A stretch of DNA of 46,513 nt from Woeseiaceae bacterium (GCA_021773135.1 JAJFKP010000062.1:1-46513), one strand, 5' to 3'. Counted from the first letter of the stretch, positions 17,414 through 26,547 are shown. Notes: a model not told the origin generated them from the letters alone. A program made the numbers and translations.

Positions 17414-17905
17414 TCAGACCAGGGCAGCGCGGGCCAAAACCTGATCTACGTTTCGCTGAATTGGCATCATGTTCGCGAGAACGGTTTCGGGTTGCCGGTG
17501 ACCGGCAAGAAAGTCTTCAACCGAGCGCAGCACCATGGGCGTGCGTAAATCCTTAAGGCGGCGTTGAATATCATTGATCGAGTACCAGTGAACCGCGCAC
17601 ACGCCGTCGTCGAGTTTGCTGTCCGGGTGAACTTTGAGCAATTCGGCGGTATAGGCAATACGTAAGAAATTTTGCCGCGACTGCGGGTGAATCCAAAGAT
17701 AAACACCAAGCAGACCGCTGACCTGAATCGAGCAACCGGATTCTTCCAGCGCCTCACGTTCCGTCGCCTGTTCCGGCGTTTCGCCGGCTTCTATGTGTCC
17801 ACCTGGCTGATTGATGACCACTTTGCCTGACGAGCGTTCTTCGACTATCAGGAATTTGCCATCTTTTTCGACGACGGCAGACACGGTCAGATCAGTAGCT
17901 AGCAC
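17414..17905 (-). CDS. nudJ: NudJ-like Nudix phosphatase
   Basis: A 163-residue Nudix hydrolase. The Nudix box starts at GGHIEAGETPEQA and ends REALEESG (residues 35-57), with the expected Glu and Arg positions intact. E. coli NudJ hydrolyses HMP-PP and nucleoside di- and triphosphates. The assignment rests on the sequence type and on its position immediately upstream of mnmA, which is conserved in Gammaproteobacteria. The start codon is GTG, with AGGAAG about seven bases upstream. Confidence 0.85.
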   Translation of the reverse strand: MLATDLTVSAVVEKDGKFLIVEERSSGKVVINQPGGHIEAGETPEQATEREALEESGCSIQVSGLLGVYLWIHPQSRQNFLRIAYTAELLKVHPDSKLDDGVCAVHWYSINDIQRRLKDLRTPMVLRSVEDFLAGHRQPETVLANMMPIQRNVDQVLARAALV

Positions 17906-17925
17906 GGCAATCTTCCTGGTCGTTC

Positions 17926-18423
17926 CTAGATACCTAGCTGGCGAAACTCAATTTCGACTTCGCTCGCTTGCCAGATTTCGTCGAACATCTTGCCGTAAAG
18001 CTTCGCAACCGCCGGCTCGTAGGTGTCCGCGATGCCCTCCCAGCGCTCGTGCTGCAGACGGTATACCAGGGCGGTTTCATCTGCGATGCAGAATGACTCG
18101 GCGTGGGTCCGCAGATCTTCCCGCACATGCCGAAATTCAATGTAGGTATTCAGGCGCCGGCCGAGATGGACGAAATTGTTGCCATTCTTTATGGCGCGTG
18201 CAGGGTCGGCAATCAGTACCCGAATTCGAGCATAAGTCTGCGACAGCACGAGATGTTTGACCGTTTCCAGGAAGTCAGGATCGTCGTAGATTCCGGGATC
18301 AAGGTCGTGCGTAAAAATCGATAGCTTCCTGGTCGCCTCACTGGCAACATCGTTGACAGCCTGGCGCATCTCATCTTTGGTCGAAATGACCCACCTACGA
18401 CCTCTTTTTCGCGATTCTTCCAT
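17926..18423 (-). CDS. DUF7931-type (PLD-like fold) protein
   Basis: A roughly 165-residue soluble protein that I recognise as the DUF7931 type, with the pattern SIFTHDLDPGIYDDPDF and later RVLIADPARAIKNG. The family is thought to have a phospholipase-D-like fold. The full HKD motifs are not visible, so catalysis is uncertain. I chose the ATG at 18423, where homology begins. The frame is open upstream to a TTG at 18564 that overlaps roxA, and neither has a good ribosome site. It lies between roxA and nudJ in a run of minus-strand genes. Its function is unknown. Confidence 0.65.
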   Translation of the reverse strand: MEESRKRGRRWVISTKDEMRQAVNDVASEATRKLSIFTHDLDPGIYDDPDFLETVKHLVLSQTYARIRVLIADPARAIKNGNNFVHLGRRLNTYIEFRHVREDLRTHAESFCIADETALVYRLQHERWEGIADTYEPAVAKLYGKMFDEIWQASEVEIEFRQLGI

Positions 18424-18541
18424 CGTTTGTCGGATTCTTATGTCGCATGGACCCCGGGAATAGAATTTTACCGAGTGCCTGAGAATGTGCGTGGTAACTG
18501 TGTCACGTTTTGCCGACCCGGCCGGGTGAGAACCGTTCTCA

Positions 18542-19729
18542 TTAACCGTCTGGCTGGACGTCAAAGGCTCCCCGTTCGAGCAACCAGTTCAAAAATTCCT
18601 CGTTTTCCGGCGTTTGGTTTATTTCCATAATCTCCGCAGGCGGCACATTACCATGTTCGCAAAGCTGTCGGAGAAGGCCGATGCAGGCCCGGCTTGCCGC
18701 GTGGGCTTCGCCGTTAACAAAGCCTAGGCTGGTTTCTCCGTCTTCGTACCACGCCACTCGAGCCATGCCGTGAACGTTTAAGCATTTGCCCGCGGCCGCG
18801 GCGAGCCGTGCATCATCAGGCGACAGTTTTTCCGGATCCAGCCATGCTTTCGGATCCGTCAACTGTGAGCCGAATACGGTCGCTGCCGCTGTCGGTACCA
18901 CGGCGGGGTCAATGAGACCCTGTTCGTACAGTCTCTCGATCGACCGGGCAGATATTTGCGCCCCAGATATTTCATCCAGCGTAAGATCCGGATCGCTGTA
19001 AAATACCTCAGCTTGCCGTTCGTCCTCATGCGGTATCTCGCTTTCAGGCCGGGAGAATATTCTGGACTCGCAGGCTGCAAGCTCACGCCGGGTAGGTGCT
19101 CGTAAACCGATGGAGTAGGTTGTGCATTGTTCCGCGGCAACACCCCAATGGGGAATTCCCGGCGGCAGGTAAAGCGCATCGCCTTGCCGGCATTCATGCG
19201 TAGTCGTTGCAGCGAACGGTTTGAGCAGTGCCAGGTCCCTGGCATCGTCGTCGGGTTGCAGCGATCGATCGGCGCTGACCTGCCAGCGGCGAGTGCCTGC
19301 GCCCTGGCACAAAAACACGTCGTAGTTGTCCTTGTGCGGGCCCACGCTGCCGCCAGGGGCCGCAAAACTAATCATCAGGTCGTCGATTCGCCATTGCGGC
19401 ACAAAGGGCACTTCGGCAAACCAGGCGTTAAAATCGGGCAGATGTTTATCAACGTCCTGGACCAGGATTGTCCAGTCTCGATCCGGGAGCCCGGCCAGGT
19501 AGCTTTCTTCAAATGGGCCATGTTCTAGCCGATAGCGGACGTCTGCATCGGTTCGGTCCGTGAAGACAATGCGGGATTCGACATCCGGCTGAGTGGCCAG
19601 CCAGGCGAGTTCCTCCGGAGATAACATCGGCAGGTTTGCGTCATGCTGCGTCTGCTGCAGCAGCAAGGCGCGCTTTTGCCAGTATGTCGCCAGGAATTCT
19701 TGCGGCGTAATCGACCGTGGCAGGATCAA
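18542..19729 (-). CDS. roxA: Ribosomal protein uL16 arginine 3-hydroxylase (cupin oxygenase)
   Basis: Fe(II)/2-oxoglutarate oxygenase of the JmjC-like cupin class (YcfD/RoxA), which hydroxylates an arginine of ribosomal protein L16. The metal-binding HxD is at His132-Asp134 in GPHKDNYDVF, and the second His is at 194 in PPGIPHWGV. The WRIDDLMISFA stretch before the motif is characteristic of YcfD. At 395 aa it is slightly longer than E. coli YcfD (373). The start is a TTG, the only one in frame after the purB stop, 13 bases away. In E. coli the gene lies near purB and phoPQ too. Confidence 0.92.
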   Translation of the reverse strand: MILPRSITPQEFLATYWQKRALLLQQTQHDANLPMLSPEELAWLATQPDVESRIVFTDRTDADVRYRLEHGPFEESYLAGLPDRDWTILVQDVDKHLPDFNAWFAEVPFVPQWRIDDLMISFAAPGGSVGPHKDNYDVFLCQGAGTRRWQVSADRSLQPDDDARDLALLKPFAATTTHECRQGDALYLPPGIPHWGVAAEQCTTYSIGLRAPTRRELAACESRIFSRPESEIPHEDERQAEVFYSDPDLTLDEISGAQISARSIERLYEQGLIDPAVVPTAAATVFGSQLTDPKAWLDPEKLSPDDARLAAAAGKCLNVHGMARVAWYEDGETSLGFVNGEAHAASRACIGLLRQLCEHGNVPPAEIMEINQTPENEEFLNWLLERGAFDVQPDG

Positions 19730-19742
19730 AGGGGCCGGCCGG

Positions 19743-21113
19743 TCAGGTCAGTTTCTTTGCCAGCGTAGCGGCGAGACCGGTGTAGTTGGACGGCGTCATG
19801 TTTAGCAAACGCGTTTTCTCCGCTTCCGGTATGTCGAGATTTCGAATAAAACCCTGTAACAATTCTTTGGTCACCGACTGGCCGCGTGTCAGCGCCTTCA
19901 GTTTTTCATAGGGTTCGGCGATGCTGTAACGACGCATAACCGTCTGGATGGGTTCAGCGAGGACCTCCCAGGCCGCGTCGATGTCTGCGCCGATGATCGC
20001 CGGATCTGCCTGTAGTTTTCGCAGTCCCTTCAGTGTGGAGCTTAAAGCAATCAGGATGTAGCCCAGTGCGAGCCCAAAATTTCTTTGCACCGTTGAGTCT
20101 GTCAGGTCCCGCTGCCACCTTGAAATCGGTAGTTTGATCGCAAAATGATCGAGCATTGCGTTTGCGAGCCCGAGGTTGCCTTCGGCATTCTCGAAGTCAA
20201 TCGGGTTTATCTTGTGGGGCATGGTCGATGAACCTACCTCGTCGACGGCCATTTTCTGGCGAAAGTATCCGATCGAGATATAGCTCCAGACGTCACGACA
20301 AAGATCCAGCAGAACCGAATTATAGCGAATGAGCGCGTGGCAGTACTCCGCCGTCCAGTCATGCGGTTCGATTTGCGTGGTATGCGTGTTCGGGTCGAGG
20401 CCCAGCGACCGAACGAAATTATTCCCGATATTGAACCAGTCGGCGTCCGGATAGGCGGCAAGGTGCGCATTGAAATTGCCGACAGCACCATTAAATTTGC
20501 CGCGAATCTCAACGTTTGCAATCTGTTTTCTGGCTCGCGAAAGGCGCTCGACAACGTTTGCAATTTCTTTACCTACGGTGGTCGGACTGGCGGTCTGGCC
20601 GTGTGTGCGCGACAGCATCGGCAGCTCGGCATACTCCGCCGTCATCGAACGAAGCTTCGCCGAGAGTTCACGCATTTGTGGTTGCAACACATCATCCCGG
20701 GCGGAGCGCAGCATCAGCGCATAGGCGAGATTATTAATGTCCTCTGACGTGCAGCCGAAATGGATGAACTCACTCAGTCCCTGCGTTTCACCACCAGCAC
20801 CGATTTTTTCCCTGATGAAATACTCAACCGCTTTGACGTCGTGATTCGTTTTTGCTTCGATGCTCTTGACACGCTCTGCATCGTCGGCGGTGAACTTGTC
20901 GACGATATCATTGAGCACGTCTTTCATGACCGATGACAATGGCGGCAACTCAATAATTGACGCCTCATCTGCGAGCCACTGCAGCCAACGGACCTCGACC
21001 AGCACGCGGTAGCGAATCAGGCCGTACTCACTCAGCACTTCGCGTAATCCGTTTACTTTCTCTGCGTAGCGTCCGTCTGCGGGGGACAGCGCTCTGAGTT
21101 TGTTACGTTCCAT
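19743..21113 (-). CDS. purB: Adenylosuccinate lyase
   Basis: Catalyses two steps of purine synthesis: SAICAR to AICAR, and adenylosuccinate to AMP, each releasing fumarate. The fumarase/aspartase signature SSTMPHKINP is present, as are the catalytic-His region in SRTHGQTASPTT and the TSEDINN motif. Length is 456 aa, identical to E. coli. It is the first gene of the minus-strand run purB-roxA-DUF7931-nudJ-mnmA-acnA. It is divergent from fumC over about 130 bases; both products belong to the same superfamily. Confidence 0.97.
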   Translation of the reverse strand: MERNKLRALSPADGRYAEKVNGLREVLSEYGLIRYRVLVEVRWLQWLADEASIIELPPLSSVMKDVLNDIVDKFTADDAERVKSIEAKTNHDVKAVEYFIREKIGAGGETQGLSEFIHFGCTSEDINNLAYALMLRSARDDVLQPQMRELSAKLRSMTAEYAELPMLSRTHGQTASPTTVGKEIANVVERLSRARKQIANVEIRGKFNGAVGNFNAHLAAYPDADWFNIGNNFVRSLGLDPNTHTTQIEPHDWTAEYCHALIRYNSVLLDLCRDVWSYISIGYFRQKMAVDEVGSSTMPHKINPIDFENAEGNLGLANAMLDHFAIKLPISRWQRDLTDSTVQRNFGLALGYILIALSSTLKGLRKLQADPAIIGADIDAAWEVLAEPIQTVMRRYSIAEPYEKLKALTRGQSVTKELLQGFIRNLDIPEAEKTRLLNMTPSNYTGLAATLAKKLT

Positions 21114-21242
21114 CTTTTCCCTGAAGCGATAATCGAGCGCCGCAGCACTAGACTTGAGGCACCAAAGCGCGAATCATACACCAAAGGTAAGCCATTCATT
21201 AGACGGTGACGCCGACAGGGCGCACCCGGAGACTTAAAGGCA

Positions 21243-22631
21243 ATGAGCAAGAAAACATTCCGCTCTGTTCGCGACAGCATGGGCGAATTAGAGGTTCCGG
21301 AGGAGGCGCTCTGGGGCGCGCAAACGCAGCGCGCGGTGGACAACTTTCCGATCAGTGGTATACCGATGCCGCGTCAGTTCATCCACGCGCTGGGGCTCGT
21401 AAAATGGGCCGCAGCGGGAGCAAACGCAGAGCTGGGACTGGTGACGTCGGATAAGGCAGTTGCCATCCAGCGTGCCGCCCTGGAGGTAGCGGAAGGGATG
21501 CACGACCAGCATTTTCCGATCGATGTATTCCAGACGGGGTCAGGCACCAGCTCAAACATGAATGCGAATGAAGTCATCGCGACGCTGGCAACGTCGTACC
21601 TTGGCAACGACGTGCATCCGAATGACGACGTCAATATGAGTCAAAGCAGCAACGACGTCATTCCGACCTGTGTGCATGTCAGTGCGGCGTGCGCGATAGC
21701 GGGACAATTGCTCCCCGCGTTGCAACATCTGTCCAAGATCCTTGACAAGAAGGCCGAGGAAACGGACGGCGTAGTCAAAACCGGACGTACCCACCTCATG
21801 GATGCAATGCCAATTACCATGGGTCAGGAATTGCTTGGCTGGCGCGCACAAATCGAACAATCAATTGATCGTCTCGAAGAGTCTATGAGCCGCTTGAAGG
21901 GGCTGGCACAGGGAGGCACTGCGGTTGGCACCGGTATCAATGCTCATCCGCAGTTTGGCAAGAAAGTTGCGACGTTACTTGAGGAGCAGACCGGCATTGC
22001 TTTTAATCCTGCGGCATCGTTGTTTGCCGCATTAAGCAGTCAGGACACGGCCGTCGAGGCTTCCGGGAATTTGCGCACGCTTGCGGTCAGTCTGACGAAG
22101 ATTTCAAACGATTTGCGCTGGATGAATTCCGGACCACTCGCGGGACTTGGCGAGATTGCGCTACCGTCTCTGCAACCGGGGTCCAGCATCATGCCAGGCA
22201 AAGTGAACCCGGTAATTCCCGAAGCGGTTGCGATGGTGTGTGCCCAGGTGATCGGCAACGATGCCACCATTACGATTGCCGGGCAGTCAGGTAATTTTCA
22301 ACTGAATGTGATGCTGCCGGTCGTGGCGCAGAATCTGCTGCAGAGTATCGAGATTCTGGCCAACGCCTGTACCTGTATCGCTGACAAAGCCATCGCAGGC
22401 TTCACAGTAAATCAGGACAATATCGATCTCGCGGTTGGTCGAAACCCGATATTGGTCACCGCGCTGAACCCGGTCATCGGCTATGAGAAGGGCGCTGCTA
22501 TTGCGAAAAAGGCTTACGCGGAGGGTCGGTCTGTCAAGGACGTTGCGCGGGAAGAAACGGATTTGACAGACAAGGAGCTTGATCGACTGCTGGATCCGGG
22601 CGCCCTGACCGAGGGCGGCATCAAACACTGA
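21243..22631 (+). CDS. fumC: Fumarate hydratase, class II
   Basis: Iron-independent fumarase of the TCA cycle that interconverts fumarate and malate. It shows the signature GSSIMPGKVNP, the TGRTHLMDA motif, and the SGTSSNMNANEV substrate-binding segment. Length is 462 aa (E. coli FumC 467). AAAGG precedes the ATG. Its stop overlaps the start of the following Nudix gene (TGATG), so fumC heads a probable operon with the Nudix gene and mazG. Confidence 0.97.
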   Translation: MSKKTFRSVRDSMGELEVPEEALWGAQTQRAVDNFPISGIPMPRQFIHALGLVKWAAAGANAELGLVTSDKAVAIQRAALEVAEGMHDQHFPIDVFQTGSGTSSNMNANEVIATLATSYLGNDVHPNDDVNMSQSSNDVIPTCVHVSAACAIAGQLLPALQHLSKILDKKAEETDGVVKTGRTHLMDAMPITMGQELLGWRAQIEQSIDRLEESMSRLKGLAQGGTAVGTGINAHPQFGKKVATLLEEQTGIAFNPAASLFAALSSQDTAVEASGNLRTLAVSLTKISNDLRWMNSGPLAGLGEIALPSLQPGSSIMPGKVNPVIPEAVAMVCAQVIGNDATITIAGQSGNFQLNVMLPVVAQNLLQSIEILANACTCIADKAIAGFTVNQDNIDLAVGRNPILVTALNPVIGYEKGAAIAKKAYAEGRSVKDVAREETDLTDKELDRLLDPGALTEGGIKH

Positions 22632-23281
22632 TGCCCGAGACGTTGAAGTCGATCACTGCTGACCAAATACGCCGGCGCTTGTCAGGCACCTGTATGCCGG
22701 CAGACCCGCTCGCCGTCGATGTACAGGAGATGCAGAATCGGCTGCCGCCAGATGCAGTGCAGGAGCTAAACAGAAATCTTAGGGCAGCGGCAGTACTCAT
22801 TCCAATCGTAGAGAGAGGCGACACGCTGGCCGTGTTGTTGACAGAGCGTTCCGCCGCTTTGAGGCACCACGCAGGGCAGGTCAGTTTTCCCGGTGGCGGA
22901 ATGGAAAGACATGACGCCGACATATCCCGAACGGCTTTGCGGGAAGCGCACGAGGAAGTGGGCATACGCCCGGAAGAGGTCGAAATAGCGGGCTATCTGC
23001 AGCCGACCTTAACTATTACCGGTTTCGCAGTAACACCGGTGGTAGGTTTCGTTAGCAGCGCGTATCGGCTGCAGGTGGATCCGGGTGAGGTCGAATCGGC
23101 ATTTGAGGCACCACTCGATTTTCTGATGGACAGCCGCAATGCATTCCATTCCGAGCGAGAGTTTCGTGGCACGACTTTTCCTGTGACTACGTTCCACTAT
23201 GGTGGCCATCGCATCTGGGGCGCCACCGCTGGCATGCTGATGACGATGAGATCACTCTTAATAGATAGCAAAAACAAATAA
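22631..23281 (+). CDS. CoA pyrophosphatase, Nudix family (NudL/YeaB-like)
   Basis: A 216-residue Nudix protein with the CoA-pyrophosphatase signature LLTERSAALRHHAGQVSFPG just before and into the Nudix box, which ends REAHEEVGI near residue 111. Members cleave CoA and its derivatives to phosphopantetheine and 3',5'-ADP. It is coupled to fumC through TGATG and followed after two bases by mazG, so two nucleotide-sanitation hydrolases sit together. Confidence 0.88.
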   Translation: MPETLKSITADQIRRRLSGTCMPADPLAVDVQEMQNRLPPDAVQELNRNLRAAAVLIPIVERGDTLAVLLTERSAALRHHAGQVSFPGGGMERHDADISRTALREAHEEVGIRPEEVEIAGYLQPTLTITGFAVTPVVGFVSSAYRLQVDPGEVESAFEAPLDFLMDSRNAFHSEREFRGTTFPVTTFHYGGHRIWGATAGMLMTMRSLLIDSKNK

Positions 23282-23283
23282 TT

Positions 23284-24084
23284 ATGTCGTCAATCGATAA
23301 GTTACTTGAAGTAATGTCGACGCTCAGAAACCCAGAGTCCGGCTGCCCGTGGGACCTGCAACAGGACTTTTCAACGATCGCTCCATATACGATCGAGGAA
23401 TCCTACGAAGTAGCCGATGCGATCGCCCGCGGTGACATGGATGATTTGAGGGACGAGCTCGGCGACCTGTTGTTTCAGGTTGTATTTCACGCGCAAATGG
23501 CCGATGAGCTGGGTCACTTCGATTTCGAGGCCGTGGCATCCGCTATTGAGCAAAAAATGATCCGGCGGCATCCGCACGTATTCGGCACCGAGGAGGAGCG
23601 CGAGGAGGGTCCTGTCCCGGGTGCATGGGAACGAATAAAAGCGGCGGAACGTGCGGGCAAGGATCTGGCCAGGGATGGAAGCGCGCTGGCCGGCGTTCCT
23701 GTGACGTTGCCAGCGTTGAAAAGAGCGCAGAAATTAGGGGCGCGCGCAGCGGGGGTCGGATTTGATTGGCCCGACACGCAGGGCGTGCGGGCGAAAATTG
23801 CTGAGGAGCTTGCAGAGCTCTCGGCGGCAGAGTGTTCCGGACAGGTTGCCGATATCCAGGAGGAGGTGGGCGATCTCTTGTTTTCCGTGGTTAATCTGGC
23901 GCGGCATCTGAAGGTGGATCCGGAAAGTGCCCTGTCGGCTGCTAACCGAAAATTCGAGCGCCGGTTTCGATCGATGGAGGAGGAGATTCGATCAGAGGAT
24001 CGGCAATTAGCGGGGTTGGGTACCCAGGCGTTGGAAGATCGCTGGCAAATAGCGAAAAAGAAGACGTCAATCGATCATGATTGA
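23284..24084 (+). CDS. mazG: Nucleoside triphosphate pyrophosphohydrolase
   Basis: Hydrolyses NTPs and dNTPs to monophosphates and PPi. In E. coli it also lowers ppGpp under starvation. Two MazG domains are seen: the first with CPWDLQQ and EESYEVADAI...DELGDLLFQ, the second with EELAELSAAE...EEVGDLLFSVVN. The acidic residues of the metal site are kept in both. Length is 266 aa (E. coli 263). It starts two bases after the Nudix stop. Confidence 0.96.
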   Translation: MSSIDKLLEVMSTLRNPESGCPWDLQQDFSTIAPYTIEESYEVADAIARGDMDDLRDELGDLLFQVVFHAQMADELGHFDFEAVASAIEQKMIRRHPHVFGTEEEREEGPVPGAWERIKAAERAGKDLARDGSALAGVPVTLPALKRAQKLGARAAGVGFDWPDTQGVRAKIAEELAELSAAECSGQVADIQEEVGDLLFSVVNLARHLKVDPESALSAANRKFERRFRSMEEEIRSEDRQLAGLGTQALEDRWQIAKKKTSIDHD

Positions 24085-24217
24085 GCATATTAAAACGCAC
24101 CAGCCTGCAAGGACCCGCGAAATATTTCAACGCCTGTCCTACGCGGGCCGCAGCATTCTAGAGCACGATATCGCGTTGCCCACGGCGCAAATAAAATTAC
24201 GAGAAGAACGGGAGTGA
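24077..24217 (+). CDS. Possible 46-residue small protein overlapping the mazG stop
   Basis: An ATG at 24077, inside the last codons of mazG (overlap of 8 bases), opens a 46-codon frame ending TGA at 24215-24217, six bases before the next gene's ATG. The product is charged and probably soluble, starting MIEHIKTHQPARTREIFQRL and ending KLREERE. The tight fit between mazG and the DUF1330 gene suggests translational coupling, but its shortness means it could be chance. The end of this frame (GAACGGGAG) also supplies the ribosome site for the DUF1330 gene. Confidence 0.3.
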   Translation: MIEHIKTHQPARTREIFQRLSYAGRSILEHDIALPTAQIKLREERE

Positions 24218-24223
24218 CCCAAG

Positions 24224-24553
24224 ATGACCCATTACCTTATTGCCCAGGTGAAAGTTAATGAGGATGCATGGATACCTGAATACGCGGCCAGCGTACATGC
24301 GCTCGTAGAGAAACATGGCGGCAAGTATTTGTCTCGCAGTGGCAACATCACGAAAATTGAAGGTGACAGGTGCGATGCTGACCTGGTGGCTGTCTTACAG
24401 TTTCCGAGTATGGAGTCGCTGCAGGCTTTCCTTGCAGACCCGGACTATGCCCCTTTTGCGGCGGTCCGGCGGGCAGGGACGGACAGTCAAATCATTGCGA
24501 TTGACGCGACAGACATCGCAGGGACGATACCGTACCTGACGCCTGGCAGTTAG
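24224..24553 (+). CDS. DUF1330 domain protein
   Basis: A 109-residue protein of the DUF1330 family (ferredoxin-like alpha/beta-barrel dimer fold). It begins MTHYLIAQVKVN, with the pattern YAASVHALVEKHGGKYLSRSG and a later LQFPSMESLQAFLADPDY, as is typical. The function of the family is not established. GGAG lies about ten bases upstream. It sits between mazG and a PLP decarboxylase on the same strand. Confidence 0.8.
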   Translation: MTHYLIAQVKVNEDAWIPEYAASVHALVEKHGGKYLSRSGNITKIEGDRCDADLVAVLQFPSMESLQAFLADPDYAPFAAVRRAGTDSQIIAIDATDIAGTIPYLTPGS

Positions 24554-24602
24554 CGTGATCGCGGCCAGCCTCAGTCTGCAGCGCCAGCAGGAACCAGGAT
24601 AA

Positions 24603-25832
24603 TTGAGAGACGATGCCTTTCATGCGGATCGCACCGGATTGCAGAAGGCACTGGATGCGCTGCTCGACGTCACGTATGAGCCGCATGGCAGCGAATTGCC
24701 GGAAACACTTCAGGAACACGGGCTTGGCGAACTGCGCGTAATTGACCTGCTTTCTCCGCACATAATTGGAGGTGCACGTCGCCTGGGAGCGGCAACCGCA
24801 TTTGCGCATATGGATCCGCCGACGCCCTGGATTACCTGGGCAATGTCAATGTGGAACGCGTCGCTCAATCAGAATCTGCTGCACCCCGATGTGGCGCCCG
24901 TAGCGCGCGACTTAGAAGTGCGCGTCACAGGTTGGCTGGCGCCATTTTTTGGTATGAGTGGCGGACACATGACGCCCGGTGCCACAATCTCCAACCTGAC
25001 CGCACTGTGGGCTGCCCGGGAGGTTAAAGGTGTCAGACGCGTCGTAGCTTCCGCAGCCGCTCACCTCTCAATCGAAAAGGCGGCCCATATTCTGGGCTTA
25101 CAATACAAAAGTGTGCCAACGGACGATCAGGGCCGGCTGCTGCGCTCCGAATTGCCCGCTGACATGGCGGATTCGGCCCTTGTTCTGACCGCGGGAACAA
25201 CGAGCGCCGGCGCTATAGATCCAATGGAACCGGGCGGCAACGCGGCCTGGACGCATGTCGATGCCGCGTGGGCAGGACCGTTGCGCCTGTCCGACACGTA
25301 CCGTGACAGGCTGGACGGAATCGAATCGGCGGACTCGGTAGCGGTATCTGCACACAAGTGGCTTTTTCAGCCGAAGGAATCAGGGCTGGTTTTCTTTCGC
25401 GACGCGGACGAGGCACACAATGCCGTCAGCTTTGGTGCCGAATATCTTGCGGTGCCAAATGTCGGCCTGCTGGGCTCGCACGGTGCCAGTGCGGTCCCAC
25501 TTATGGCAACACTGGTTGCGTGGGGGAGAAAAGGAGTGGCGGAGCGCATCGACAGGGCCATGTCAAAGGCAGATGCGCTCCTCAGGTATCTGCGTGCTCA
25601 GTCCGATTTGCAGGTTTTTTCACCGAATGCCAGCGGTGTCATATTATGGCGAATGCAGACCGGAGTTTCGGCAGAGGAGATTGCGGACGGCCTGCCCGTG
25701 GGCAGCGCGTCTATCGGCGGTGGAGCAGGGACTTCCTGGGTGCGGCATGTCGCCGCAAACCCGAATGTCGACGTGGAACGCCTGACACGCGAAATCGGTA
25801 CCTTTCTGGCCGCAACCGGCGTTGGCCCCTGA
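24603..25832 (+). CDS. Group II PLP-dependent decarboxylase-like protein
   Basis: A 409-residue enzyme of the aspartate aminotransferase fold, related to glutamate, diaminobutyrate and aromatic amino acid decarboxylases. The PLP lysine is Lys252 in SAHKWLFQPK. The cofactor Asp lies in HVDAAWAGP, and GHMTPGATISNLTAL is the phosphate-binding segment. It is shorter than typical members (about 450-500 aa); the N-terminal part looks reduced. The start is TTG at 24603, with AGGA about ten bases before. The substrate cannot be assigned. The 145 bases that follow contain the repeat motif listed separately. Confidence 0.82.
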   Translation: MRDDAFHADRTGLQKALDALLDVTYEPHGSELPETLQEHGLGELRVIDLLSPHIIGGARRLGAATAFAHMDPPTPWITWAMSMWNASLNQNLLHPDVAPVARDLEVRVTGWLAPFFGMSGGHMTPGATISNLTALWAAREVKGVRRVVASAAAHLSIEKAAHILGLQYKSVPTDDQGRLLRSELPADMADSALVLTAGTTSAGAIDPMEPGGNAAWTHVDAAWAGPLRLSDTYRDRLDGIESADSVAVSAHKWLFQPKESGLVFFRDADEAHNAVSFGAEYLAVPNVGLLGSHGASAVPLMATLVAWGRKGVAERIDRAMSKADALLRYLRAQSDLQVFSPNASGVILWRMQTGVSAEEIADGLPVGSASIGGGAGTSWVRHVAANPNVDVERLTREIGTFLAATGVGP

Positions 25833-25847
25833 CAGCGCCACCGCAAC

Positions 25848-25907
25848 GTTCATAAACCATTCAGTTTCAAGGAGAAAAATCGCCTGAGACGTTCAGCCTC
25901 GGTTCAG
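25848..25907 (+). promoter_or_regulatory. Two PhoP-box-like direct repeats upstream of the glycine-zipper gene
   Basis: GTTCAT-N5-ATTCAG (25848-25864) and GTTCAG-N5-GTTCAG (25891-25907) are paired hexamers, each with an 11-bp period. The second pair is exact. The pairs start 43 bp apart, close to four helical turns. OmpR/PhoP-family regulators bind tandem hexamers with this spacing (E. coli PhoP: GTTTA repeats 11 bp apart). They lie 70-130 bases before the glycine-zipper start, and a PhoP-like regulator is encoded about 1 kb downstream. That this regulator binds here is inference. Confidence 0.45.
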
Positions 25908-25977
25908 TGGTCGCGTTCTATTCTTCTCCCAGGCTCGAAGGAGGTTCGGGTCATCACGTCAAGAATGGAGAACGATC

Positions 25978-26547
25978 ATGAAGAGTAAATCCTGGATTGC
26001 GTCAGTGACGGGACTCGCCATTGCATCGCTGGTCCTGGTTTCAGCACCTGCGAATGCCGAATACGCCTACAGCAGGGGACAGAGCAAAGCCGTGTACGAC
26101 TATGCACGGGTGATTAGCGCCTATCCCGTCGTGCGCTATGTCACGGTAACGACCCCGGTAAAAGAGTGCTGGGACGACGTTGAGTACTATTCCGTGCGAA
26201 ACCGCCAGCCGGGTAAGGCAGGTAAGGCACTGTTTGGGGCTATCGTTGGTGGTGTGATCGGTCACCAGATCGGCAGCGGTCGTGGCAATGACGCGGCAAC
26301 GATTGCCGGTAGCCTGATCGGCGCTGCGGTTGGCAGCAATTCGGGCCGGCATGACGCTCGGGTGACTGACAATCAGTATTCCCGCCCCGTGCGTCGCTGT
26401 TCGACCAATTACCAGGAACACCAGGAAGAGCGTATTGACGGCTATGACGTCGTGTACAGCTATCACGGCCGAAAGTATGCGACGCGAACGCCGTTTGACC
26501 CGGGCGAGAAACTGAAAATCCGGGTGGACGTCAGGCCCGCCCAATAG
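25978..26547 (+). CDS. Glycine-zipper 2TM envelope protein
   Basis: A 189-residue exported protein. The signal peptide is about residues 1-27 (APANA/EY). The glycine-zipper segment GAIVGGVIGHQIGSGRG (88-103) continues into SLIGAAVGS (112-120), the SlyB/Rick_17kDa type of membrane-associating hairpin. The C-terminal part has a Cys (RRCSTNYQEHQEE) and a beta-rich YDVVYSYHGRKY tail. Cys64 and the later Cys could form a disulfide. It has no lipobox. SlyB of enterics is PhoP-regulated, and here repeats like PhoP boxes lie upstream and phoPQ-like genes downstream. Confidence 0.85.
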   Translation: MKSKSWIASVTGLAIASLVLVSAPANAEYAYSRGQSKAVYDYARVISAYPVVRYVTVTTPVKECWDDVEYYSVRNRQPGKAGKALFGAIVGGVIGHQIGSGRGNDAATIAGSLIGAAVGSNSGRHDARVTDNQYSRPVRRCSTNYQEHQEERIDGYDVVYSYHGRKYATRTPFDPGEKLKIRVDVRPAQ

